In this document: piece by piece, positions 1 to 5,073 of the stretch
Position numbering within the stretch: the stretch's first letter is position 1
Layout of the letters: every line of letters starts with the position of its first letter
Assembly (NCBI GenBank): GCA_031267005.1
Contig: JAIRZX010000642.1
Coordinates: 1 to 6,038 of the forward strand
From: Deltaproteobacteria bacterium
GTDB lineage: Bacteria; Desulfobacterota; Desulfarculia; Adiutricales; Adiutricaceae
Direction: 5' to 3'
DNA length: 6,038 bases
Notes under the pieces: generated by a model
Told to the model about the DNA's origin: nothing
Seen by the model: the letters and a program-made list of their open reading frames with translations, nothing else
Database searches by the model: none
Translations under genes and position numbers: made by a program

Positions 1-199
1 GGTCGCGGTGGGCGGGCTTATGGACCAGGCCCTGCTTGATGCAGGAGGTGCAGGCCCTGATCTTGCGGACCATGCCGTTCTCCTGATGGCGTACCCTCTG
101 GAGGTTGGGCTGGAAGAGCCTGTTGGTCTTGTTGTTGGCGTGGGACACGTTGTGCCCGTTCTGCGCGGACTTGCCGCATATGTCGCATACTCTGGACAT
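1..199 (-). CDS. rpmB: 50S ribosomal protein L28, 5' part (runs off the window start)
   Basis: This is a structural protein of the large ribosomal subunit. The first 66 codons are visible, with no stop codon before the window edge. The N-terminus MSRVCDICGK is followed by NGHNVSHANNKTNR and FQPNLQRVR, the family's signature basic segments, and then by VRKIRACTSCIKQGLV. Cys5/Cys8 and Cys50/Cys53 form two CxxC pairs, so this is the zinc-binding (C+) form. Bacterial L28 of this short type is usually a little over 60 residues, so the stop should lie just outside the window. The ATG is supported by GAGGAGT (211-217) 11 bases upstream. It follows metW in the same direction, but 386 bases and a candidate promoter lie between them, so it is probably transcribed separately. 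The identification is secure; only the 3' end is unseen. Confidence 0.95.
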   Translation of the reverse strand, partial: MSRVCDICGKSAQNGHNVSHANNKTNRLFQPNLQRVRHQENGMVRKIRACTSCIKQGLVHKPAHRD

Positions 200-210
200 G
201 GCTTCGTGGA

Positions 211-217
211 ACTCCTC
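211..217 (-). promoter_or_regulatory. Ribosome binding site of rpmB
   Basis: On the minus strand this reads GAGGAGT, a near-perfect Shine-Dalgarno sequence, 11 bases before the rpmB ATG. It fixes the rpmB start at 199. Confidence 0.7.
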
Positions 218-263
218 AGGAATGCCGCATGGATGCCTGGTCGCGGCTTGACGCAAGAAGGTA

Positions 264-292
264 ACTTAACACAGATAGCTCCGGGTTTGCAA
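264..292 (-). promoter_or_regulatory. Candidate sigma-70-type promoter for rpmB
   Basis: On the minus strand TTGCAA (287-292) resembles a -35 box. It is separated by 17 bases from TTAAGT (264-269), a weak -10 box matching TATAAT at three of six positions. This is the only locally A+T-richer stretch in the metW-rpmB gap. It would give a leader of roughly 55-60 bases before rpmB. The spacing is good and the -10 is poor, so the call is tentative. Confidence 0.3.
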
Positions 293-468
293 ACGATATT
301 CGATCTTTCCCCCGCGGAACCCGCCGGAGGCCCGCCGCAAGAGCCGCAGCCGCCCAGTTCGGAAGGAGCTGGCATAAAAACCCCCGCCGCGCAAAGGTTT
401 TCCGTCACTGCCGCATAAGGGCTTGCGCACTTAGCTTTGGCGGACTCGAGCGGGCGGACTGCCTGGCG

Positions 469-546
469 GGCCTGGACTTCCTGCCGCCGGGGCTCCGGGA
501 GGCAGGCCTGGCCTTCCGGCCGCCGGGGCTCCGGGAGGCGGGCCTG
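469..546. repeat. 36-base tandem duplication (2.2 copies) downstream of metW
   Basis: Copies lie at 469-504 and 505-540, with a third start (GGCCTG) at 541-546. They share a 21-base core beginning GCCGCCGGGGCTCCGGG and differ at a few positions in the first half. The unit is a multiple of three, but no recognised gene runs through it. It begins just beyond the hairpins that follow the metW stop. Confidence 0.8.
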
Positions 547-585
547 CCCCGCCTGGCGGGCCGCAGGCCGGGCGCCGACGCCCGG
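541..585 (-). terminator. Two adjacent GC hairpins directly after the metW stop; possible 3' end or Rho-type site
   Basis: The first hairpin touches the metW stop. CCGGGCG (568-574) pairs perfectly with CGCCCGG (579-585) around a 4-base loop. The second pairs GGCCTGC (541-547) with GCAGGCC (563-569), and inside it CCCGC with GCGGG (548-552 and 556-560), leaving a 2-base bulge. The two overlap by two bases (568-569), so they may be alternatives or may stack. No U-tract follows, so this is not a classical intrinsic terminator. An RNA-stabilising 3' structure or a Rho-assisted end is more likely. Confidence 0.35.
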
Positions 586-1635
586 TCAGGCGCGGGAAGG
601 GGCCCTCCTCTCCAAAAACAGTATGGCCTCCTCCGTAACGAGGTTGTCGCTGGTGCCCACGGGCCTTATCTCGCCGCCGCACAGCCCCCATGCCGACACT
701 ATCCTAAGGTCGTTGGCCTCGCAGACGTCTAAGATGTCGTCCAGGGTGAAAAGGTGGATGTTGGGGGTATCGTGCCAGCCGTAGGGCAGATCCGGGGTGA
801 CCGGCATCCGTCCCCTGGCCGCCAAATCCAGCCTGACCCTCCAGTGCCCGAAGTTAGGGAAGGAGACTATCCCCCTCCTGCCCACCCTCAGCATCTCGAA
901 GATGACCTCCAGCGGCTTGCTGAGGGTCTGGAGGGTGCTCTCCAGTATCACGTAGTCGAAGCTCTTGTCCCCGAAGTCCCCCAGAACCAGCGAGAGATCG
1001 ACGTTCAGTACCGGCACCCCCGCCTCCATGGCCGTCATGGCCGCCTCCGGGTCCACCTCGACGCCCTGGCCCTTCACGCCCAGCTCCCCGGTGAGCCTGG
1101 CCAGGAGCTCCCCGCGCCCGCAGCCCAGATCGAGGACGTAGGCGCCCGGTTCCACGGCCGAAAGTATGACCTGGTCCTGCCAGCGCTCGCCGCGGGGGGC
1201 CGCGCCCGCGTTCACGGCAACGGGCGCCCCGGCGGCGAACCCACCGGGAACGGCCGCGCCGGCGCGGGCGCCCCCCCCGTCCTGGACGCCGCCGAAGGCC
1301 TCGCGGCCGGTAGCGGCGGCGCCCGCAAGGCCCGCGACGTTCCCGCCGCCCCCGCGAGCCCCTTCCCCGCCGGCCGCCCTGGCGGCCTGGGGGCTGGGGT
1401 AGAGGCCCAGCATCCGGTGGAGGCTTTTGAGCCTCTGGAACTCATCGAGCACCCTGTCGTCCATCTTCAGCTGGAGGTCGGTCGCCGGGGCGACTTTTAC
1501 CTCCTTGTCCTTGAGCATTATGGCGTAGGGAATCTTGGAGACAAGGGAGGCGCGGCCCTTCTTGAGGAGCAGGCGGGCCTTCTTCGCCGTGCAGAGCATT
1601 AAAGTGGAGCCGTTCTTGTCCAGGACTGTTACCAT
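586..1635 (-). CDS. metW: MetW with an N-terminal PLMP/RRXRR-like domain and Gly/Ala-rich linker
   Basis: The frame codes for 349 residues, against about 200 for ordinary MetW. Residues ~150-345 are a complete MetW: VLDLGCGRGELL (167-178) is the SAM-fold motif I, FPNFGHWRVRLDL (259-271) and the YGWHDTPNIHLFTLDD segment (285-300) are family signatures, and EEAILFLER closes it. MetW partners MetX in methionine synthesis. Residues 1-45 are foreign to MetW: VLDKNGSTLMLC (4-15) and LLKKGRASLVSKIPYAIML (23-41) follow the pattern of the PLMP/RRXRR domain of IscB-type proteins. Residues ~46-80 look helical, and ~84-148 are a Gly/Ala/Pro/Arg linker containing a G8 tract. The ATG at 1635 has a modest GGCGGA upstream. 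A GTG at 1215-1213 would give a normal 209-residue MetW, but its ribosome site is weak and no stop separates the parts. The MetW identity is firm; the N-terminal homology is by eye. Confidence 0.88.
   Translation of the reverse strand: MVTVLDKNGSTLMLCTAKKARLLLKKGRASLVSKIPYAIMLKDKEVKVAPATDLQLKMDDRVLDEFQRLKSLHRMLGLYPSPQAARAAGGEGARGGGGNVAGLAGAAATGREAFGGVQDGGGARAGAAVPGGFAAGAPVAVNAGAAPRGERWQDQVILSAVEPGAYVLDLGCGRGELLARLTGELGVKGQGVEVDPEAAMTAMEAGVPVLNVDLSLVLGDFGDKSFDYVILESTLQTLSKPLEVIFEMLRVGRRGIVSFPNFGHWRVRLDLAARGRMPVTPDLPYGWHDTPNIHLFTLDDILDVCEANDLRIVSAWGLCGGEIRPVGTSDNLVTEEAILFLERRAPSRA
1271..1278 (-). repeat. Homopolymer tract (G8 on the coding strand) inside the metW linker
   Basis: Eight consecutive C on the plus strand read as G8 in metW, covering codons 120-122 (GGG GGG GGC with the last G of the GAC-GGG junction). 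It lies between the N-terminal domain and the MetW domain. Slippage here would leave the N-terminal domain intact and remove MetW from the product. Confidence 0.9.
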
Positions 1636-1876
1636 GGCTTTGCTTCCGCCTGAGATGGGGTTCCTGCCGCCGCCGCGGTGTCCGAGGGCGGTCGCTTTTC
1701 CGGCAAGGGCTGCCGCGGCCAGCCGAAACCGCGCGTCTTGCTTTGCCGGGCCTCCTCCACGGGGCTTTCGCCGCCGCGCCGGCGTTTCCGGGCCCGCGTT
1801 AGCGCGCCGGCGTTTCCGGGCCTGCGTTAGCGGGCCCGCGCCGAAGCTTATCGGCCAGCCGGGACTGATTTCTGGG
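1636..1876. other. Gap between metX and metW
   Basis: These 241 bases hold no gene I can support. They contain a 28-base tandem duplication (1775-1830), a 10-base palindrome GCGGGCCCGC (1830-1839) and a small hairpin, GCCGA (1840-1844) pairing with TCGGC (1851-1855). No U-tract follows in the minus direction, so transcription probably continues from metX into metW. The bases just before metW include GGCGGA, a modest ribosome site. I see no clear promoter. Confidence 0.5.
1775..1832. repeat. 28-base tandem duplication in the metX-metW gap
   Basis: Copies at 1775-1802 and 1803-1830 share GCGCCGGCGTTTCCGGG and the ending GCGTTAG. They differ at one position (C versus T), and the match runs two bases into a third copy. 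The unit is not a multiple of three, and it lies outside metX, whose stop is at 1877-1879. Confidence 0.85.
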
Positions 1877-3460
1877 CTAGCAGGACGTGGAGTTCCCAGC
1901 CGGCTTCAGGTCAGGGGACTGGCGGGGAGCCATGGCGTCCGGCGCGCCGTTGCCGTCCCTTTGTCCCGTTTCGGCTTTTCCGGCCGTTTGGTCCTCTCGG
2001 GCCGTCCGGGAGTCTGGGGCCTCCAGGCGCCCGCCGGCCCCATCGCGGGAGAGAACGGCCGCGCCTTTCCGGCCGGAGCCTCCGTTCCCGGAAGGGGAGC
2101 CGCCGTTTTCGTCGGAGGGAAGGCGCTCGCCCGGACCCTCCCCGTGCGTCCCGGCCGCCCCGCCCGGCTCCCGTGACCCCGGCTCCCGGCTTTCAGGCTC
2201 AGGGCCACCTTCGCCGAGGCCGCCGGCGTTAAAACCGGACGTTTGCCCGGCCCCGGCCGGGGGATCCTTCAAGAAGCCCCGGATGAGGCGGTCCACCACC
2301 TGGGTCTCGACCAGGAAGGCGTCGTGGCCGTAGCGCGAGGGGATGTTCACGTAGCTCACCGGAAGCCTGGCCAGGCACATGGCGGAGACCATCTGGCGGC
2401 ACAGCTCCGGGGGGAAGAGCCAGTCGGAACTGAAGGAGACCACCAGGGTCTTTGCCCTGATCCTCTCGACCGCCCTTTTCAGGTCCCCGTCCCCCCACCG
2501 GATGCCCGCGTCGTAGTAGTCCATGGCCCGGGTCATGTAGAGGTAGCTGTTGGGGTCGTAGCGGGCAACGAAGCTCGCGGCCTGGTGGTTCAGGTAGCTC
2601 TCCATCTCGAACTCTATGCCGGTCAGGGTGAAGTCGGGGGAGTCCTTCCCCCTCAGGCGCCTGCCGAACTTGTGGCCCATGGACTCTTCGGAAAGGTAGG
2701 TTATCTGGGCCATCATGCGGGCGACGGCCAGCCCCTTCAAAGGCCTCTCGCCCCCGTAGTAGCCGCCGCCGTTGAAGTCCGGATCGGAGACGATGGCGTT
2801 CCGCCCCACGGCGTTGAAGGCCAGCCCCTGGGAGGTGAGGCGGTGGCCCGCCGACAGCACCCCTATGGCCCGCACCCTCTCCGGGAAGGCCAGGGCGAGC
2901 TCCAAGGCTATCTGGCCGCCCATCGACCCGCCTATCACGGCCCTCGCGCAGCCTATCCCCAGCCGGTCCATCACGGCGGCCTGGATCCTGGCCCAGTCGC
3001 CCACGGTGACTATCGGGAAGTCCAGCCCCCAAGGCCTTCCGGTCGACGGGTTAACGGAGCTGGGGCCCGAGGACCCGTAGCAGGAGCCCAGAACGTTAAT
3101 GCACAAGACGTAGAAGCGGGAGGTGTCGATTGCCTTGCCCGGGCCTATCATGGCGTCCCACCAGCCGGGCTTCCTCTTCCGGTACTCGCGCAGGGGCCCG
3201 TCGGGCTCCGCGTCCCAGCCGGCGGCGTGCGCGTCGCCGGTCAAGGCGTGGCAGACCACCACGGCGTTGTCCCTCTCCGGGCCAAGCTCCCCGTAGGCCT
3301 CGTACTCCACCTCCACGGGGCCGATGGAGCCGCCCGCCTCCAAGGCCAGGGGCCCCGCGCTCCCGCCGAACAGGCACATCTTCCTTGGCCTGGTCCAGCC
3401 GGCCGATCCGGGGCTATCCGGGCCCTCCTTGGGCTTGCCGTCGTCGCCGTCGACGCTCAT
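1877..3460 (-). CDS. metX: Homoserine O-acyltransferase MetX with a long C-terminal tail
   Basis: MetX transfers an acyl group (acetyl or succinyl) to the hydroxyl of homoserine, the committed step to methionine, in the cytoplasm. The product is an alpha/beta hydrolase of 527 residues. CHALTGDAH (70-78), GSSGPSSVNPSTGRPWGLDFP (129-149) and GGSMGG (177-182) are family signatures. The predicted triad is Ser179, Asp346 (SSDWLFPP) and His379 (YGHDAFLVE). The family's normal end falls near residue 400. Residues ~400-527 are a low-complexity Gly/Pro/Glu/Ser/Arg tail with no recognisable domain. The ATG at 3460 overlaps the upstream phosphatase TGA as ATGA and has GGAGG shortly before it. The frame is open much further upstream, but that part lies inside the phosphatase gene. 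Acetyl or succinyl preference cannot be decided by eye; with a MetW partner either is possible. Confidence 0.93.
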   Translation of the reverse strand: MSVDGDDGKPKEGPDSPGSAGWTRPRKMCLFGGSAGPLALEAGGSIGPVEVEYEAYGELGPERDNAVVVCHALTGDAHAAGWDAEPDGPLREYRKRKPGWWDAMIGPGKAIDTSRFYVLCINVLGSCYGSSGPSSVNPSTGRPWGLDFPIVTVGDWARIQAAVMDRLGIGCARAVIGGSMGGQIALELALAFPERVRAIGVLSAGHRLTSQGLAFNAVGRNAIVSDPDFNGGGYYGGERPLKGLAVARMMAQITYLSEESMGHKFGRRLRGKDSPDFTLTGIEFEMESYLNHQAASFVARYDPNSYLYMTRAMDYYDAGIRWGDGDLKRAVERIRAKTLVVSFSSDWLFPPELCRQMVSAMCLARLPVSYVNIPSRYGHDAFLVETQVVDRLIRGFLKDPPAGAGQTSGFNAGGLGEGGPEPESREPGSREPGGAAGTHGEGPGERLPSDENGGSPSGNGGSGRKGAAVLSRDGAGGRLEAPDSRTAREDQTAGKAETGQRDGNGAPDAMAPRQSPDLKPAGNSTSC

Positions 3461-4149
3461 TCCGCCGGGCCTCCCTCCGCGCCTATCAGGAAGTCCAGCC
3501 CCGGGCCGGGGGAGGCGTAGCCCTCCGGCCCCAGGTACGCGTTTACGACCCTCGCCACCGCCGATCCCCCGGGATAGACGTCCACGACGTTCAAGCTCGC
3601 GTGGGTCTGGTGGTAGCTCCACATGACCTTGGTCGTGAAGCCGAAAAGCGACGCCAGCGCCGCCCGCATGGTCCCCGAATGGGAGACGAGCGCCACGCGC
3701 CCGTCCGGGGTCTCGGAAACGAGCTTGGCCACGGCCTTCCCTATCCTGTTTATGAATTCCCGATCCGACTCCCCTCCCGGAAAGAAGATCACGGCCTCGG
3801 AGGGGTCCATCACCTTTTCGGCCAGCTCCGGGAACCTCTCGCGGATCTCCTTGAACTCCAGCCCCTCGCAGTCCCCGAAGTTCATCTCCCGCCACTCCCG
3901 ATCGACCTCGAGCGCGACGCCTGAGCCCCGGGCGATGAGCCCGCCGCCGTAGCGGGCGCGGTAGAGATCGCTCGAAATCACCCTGTCGAAGGGTATCGGC
4001 TCGAGGGCCTTGGCGGCGTCCTCGAGCTGGGACCTGCCTTTGTCGGTAAGATCCACGTCGGTCCAGCCGTTAAAGAGGTTGCGCCCCTCAGTCCTGGTCT
4101 CGCCGTGGCGCACGAAGTAGATCCTCAGGCGGTTGTAGGTCTTCGACAT
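3457..4149 (-). CDS. Histidine phosphatase superfamily protein (phosphoglycerate mutase/CobC-like)
   Basis: These are cytoplasmic enzymes that form a phosphohistidine intermediate; substrates range from sugar phosphates to alpha-ribazole phosphate. The 230 residues carry the full catalytic set: RHGET (14-18, His15 the acceptor), SSDLYRAR (59-66, phosphate-binding Arg), REMNFGDCEG (87-96, Glu88), PGGES (124-128) and VSHSGTMR (155-162, second His157). The length fits the superfamily. The ATG at 4149 has GAGGT (4158-4162) eight bases upstream. Its TGA overlaps the metX start by four bases, which implies one transcript and translational coupling. It may therefore be the first gene of a phosphatase-metX-metW operon. 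A CobC-like role would link it to cobalamin and B12-dependent methionine synthase, but nothing in the sequence settles the substrate. Confidence 0.9.
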   Translation of the reverse strand: MSKTYNRLRIYFVRHGETRTEGRNLFNGWTDVDLTDKGRSQLEDAAKALEPIPFDRVISSDLYRARYGGGLIARGSGVALEVDREWREMNFGDCEGLEFKEIRERFPELAEKVMDPSEAVIFFPGGESDREFINRIGKAVAKLVSETPDGRVALVSHSGTMRAALASLFGFTTKVMWSYHQTHASLNVVDVYPGGSAVARVVNAYLGPEGYASPGPGLDFLIGAEGGPAE

Positions 4150-4157
4150 GTAGTTGT

Positions 4158-4162
4158 ACCTC
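4158..4162 (-). promoter_or_regulatory. Ribosome binding site of the histidine phosphatase gene
   Basis: Reads GAGGT on the minus strand, eight bases before the ATG at 4149. It supports that start over any longer reading. Confidence 0.6.
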
Positions 4163-4230
4163 GTTGCGTATGGTGCGGGGCAAAGCCGTAAGGCCCGTGT
4201 CGAAGGTGGGCCGGAACTGAGGCGGGAGCG

Positions 4231-4484
4231 AAGCGGGCCGGAGGCTGAAGGGGAGCCGGAAAGCGGGCGGAAGCGGGCCGGAGGCTGAAGGGGAGCCGGA
4301 AAGCTCGCGGTAGCGGGCCGGAGGCTGAAGGGGAGCCGGAAAGCTCGCGGAAGCGGGCCGGAGGCTGGAAGGGAGCCGGAAAGCTCGCGGAAGCGGGCCG
4401 GAGGCTGGAAGGGAGCCGGAAAGCTCGCGGAAGCGGGCCGGAGGCTGAAAGGGAGCCGGACAGCTTGCGGAAGCGGGCCGGAGC
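4231..4484. repeat. 40-base tandem repeat array, six full copies plus a partial
   Basis: Full copies start at 4231, 4271, 4311, 4351, 4391 and 4431, with a 14-base partial from 4471. The plus-strand unit runs AAGCGGGCCGGAGGCTGAAG then GGGAGCCGGAAAGCTCGCGG. Variation is slight: the first copy has GGGCGG in place of CTCGCGG, two middle copies read GGCTGGAAGGG, and the last has CAGCTTGCGG. The period is not a multiple of three, so this is not a protein repeat. Within each unit GAGC and GCTC can pair around CGGAAA, a weak 4-base stem. There are no unique spacers, so it is not a CRISPR array. Confidence 0.95.
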
Positions 4485-4649
4485 TGGTCCCTGAAAGGCG
4501 CCTAAAGAGAGCTTAAACGGAGGCCGGAAGCAAGCCTGGGGCGATTAGTGGCTCCAGCCGCCCCGAAGCGCCGGGGGGGACGGACAGGGCCTACAGACGG
4601 GGAACCGACCGGGCGAGGGGTAAGGGCACGGGGGGCCAAAGGCGTTTCC

Positions 4650-4667
4650 CGGCGGCACGTGCCGCCG
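4650..4667. promoter_or_regulatory. Perfect 18-base palindrome, possible operator or hairpin
   Basis: CGGCGGCACGTGCCGCCG is fully self-complementary, with CACGTG at its centre. It is flanked by non-pairing bases, so the symmetry is sharply bounded. As RNA it would make a 7-base stem with an ACGU loop. It has no adjacent T-run on either side, which argues against an intrinsic terminator. A dimeric regulator could bind it. It sits about 500 bases upstream of the phosphatase gene. Confidence 0.4.
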
Positions 4668-4695
4668 AACGGTCCACACTCTCCGGGTGCTTAAG

Positions 4696-4767
4696 GCCAT
4701 TCAAGCTGTTCAGGCCATTCAGTCCATTCAGGGTGTTCAGTCCATTCAGTCCATTCAGGCGGTTAAC
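4696..4767. repeat. 9-base repeat array, seven copies
   Basis: Units related to (T/G)CCATTCAG run at 4696, 4705, 4714, 4723, 4732, 4741 and 4750, and a degenerate eighth may occupy 4759-4767. Two variants, GCTGTTCAG and GGTGTTCAG, interrupt the CCATTCAG units. On the minus strand the period reads as a Leu-Asn-Gly type repeat in one open frame, but that frame has no ATG or GTG start near it and I do not call it a gene. The array is less G+C-rich than everything around it. Confidence 0.9.
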
Positions 4768-4840
4768 GGACTCCGGCCCAAGGGACTTTTCAGCGGATAC
4801 CGAAGGTTCCGGAACGCCTCCAGGGTCCGGGGCGACCGGG

Positions 4841-4870
4841 AAATAAAGGGGCTTTAGGCTAAAAAACCCC
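4841..4870 (-). terminator. Probable intrinsic terminator for the HD-GYP response-regulator transcript
   Basis: On the minus strand GGGGTTTT (4870-4863) pairs with AAAGCCCC (4855-4848): four G-C pairs, one G-U wobble and three A-U pairs around a 7-base loop. TTTATTT (4847-4841) follows at once. It lies about 230 bases past the TAG of the regulator gene in the same direction, so it would separate that gene from the phosphatase-met cluster. The long untranslated 3' end is a little unusual. Confidence 0.5.
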
Positions 4871-4964
4871 CCCCCGCCGGGATGCCCGCGCGGGGAGAGG
4901 CGTGTCTGGGCCCGGCTCCGATCCGGGGAACCCCGGTCCTCCCGGTCCCGGCCCGCGTTCCTCC

Positions 4965-4995
4965 GGGGAGGGCGGGAGCGGGTTGGGGGGAGGGG
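4965..4995 (+). other. G-quadruplex-type motif, plus strand
   Basis: Six G-runs of three or more occur within 31 bases, joined by loops of one to three bases (GGGG-A-GGG-C-GGG-AGC-GGG-TT-GGGGGG-A-GGGG). It lies in the spacer downstream of the minus-strand regulator gene, on that gene's template strand. Chance G-runs are common in DNA this rich in G+C. Confidence 0.5.
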
Positions 4996-5046
4996 CGGTT
5001 CAATCGGATCGCCGCCGGAAACTCGTTTAGCCCGCGGGCGATCTTA

Positions 5047-5073
5047 GGGCGGGGGGAAGGGGGCGGGAGGGGG
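5047..5073 (+). other. Second G-quadruplex-type motif, plus strand
   Basis: Five G-runs fall within 27 bases, with loops of one or two bases (GGG-C-GGGGGG-AA-GGGGG-C-GGG-A-GGGGG). It starts 25 bases beyond the stop of the regulator gene, on its template strand. It could stall polymerase near the gene end; no direct evidence of function is visible. Confidence 0.5.

Larger units (their letters stand above)
200..585. other. Intergenic region between metW and rpmB
   Basis: I see no credible gene in these 386 bases. Open frames here are shadows without family resemblance. From the metW side the region holds two adjacent strong hairpins (541-585) and a 36-base tandem duplication (469-540). Nearer rpmB it holds a candidate promoter and a good ribosome binding site. 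A weak A/T-stemmed dyad, AAAACC (377-382) with GGTTTT (396-401), has a 13-base spacer and would give a short U run on the minus-strand RNA. It could be a poor terminator for the metW transcript. Confidence 0.6.

Noticed and set aside
8..418. Plus-strand open frame of 136 codons opposite rpmB
   Set aside because: It is the antisense shadow of the clearly recognisable L28 gene and of its upstream region. It has no family resemblance.
754..1602. Long plus-strand open frame of 282 codons opposite metW
   Set aside because: High G+C keeps antisense frames open. The minus strand encodes a complete MetW with all signatures, and the plus-strand product resembles nothing.
1507..1635. Complete IscB or TnpB-type nuclease
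   Set aside because: Only the short PLMP-like segment is present. The frame passes into a linker and MetW, with no RuvC or HNH motifs and no visible transposon ends or guide RNA.
2243..3520. Plus-strand open frame of 425 codons opposite metX
   Set aside because: Shadow of metX in G+C-rich DNA. The minus strand carries the catalytic Ser, Asp and His motifs of MetX.
3461..3895. Upstream extension of the metX frame inside the phosphatase gene
   Set aside because: The MetX family begins close to the ATG at 3460, which has a ribosome site and the ATGA overlap. The upstream part is an out-of-frame reading of the phosphatase.
4231..4484. CRISPR array
   Set aside because: Repeats are directly adjacent with no unique spacers, and no cas genes are present.
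4580..4870. Minus-strand open frame through the 9-base array giving Leu-Asn-Gly repeats
   Set aside because: I found no ATG or GTG with a ribosome site ahead of the repeats, and the flanking residues are low-complexity. An open frame alone means little at this base composition.
4150..4870. SAM riboswitch or other methionine-responsive leader
   Set aside because: Expected upstream of a met operon, but I could not find a conserved riboswitch core on the minus strand. A covariance-model search would settle it.
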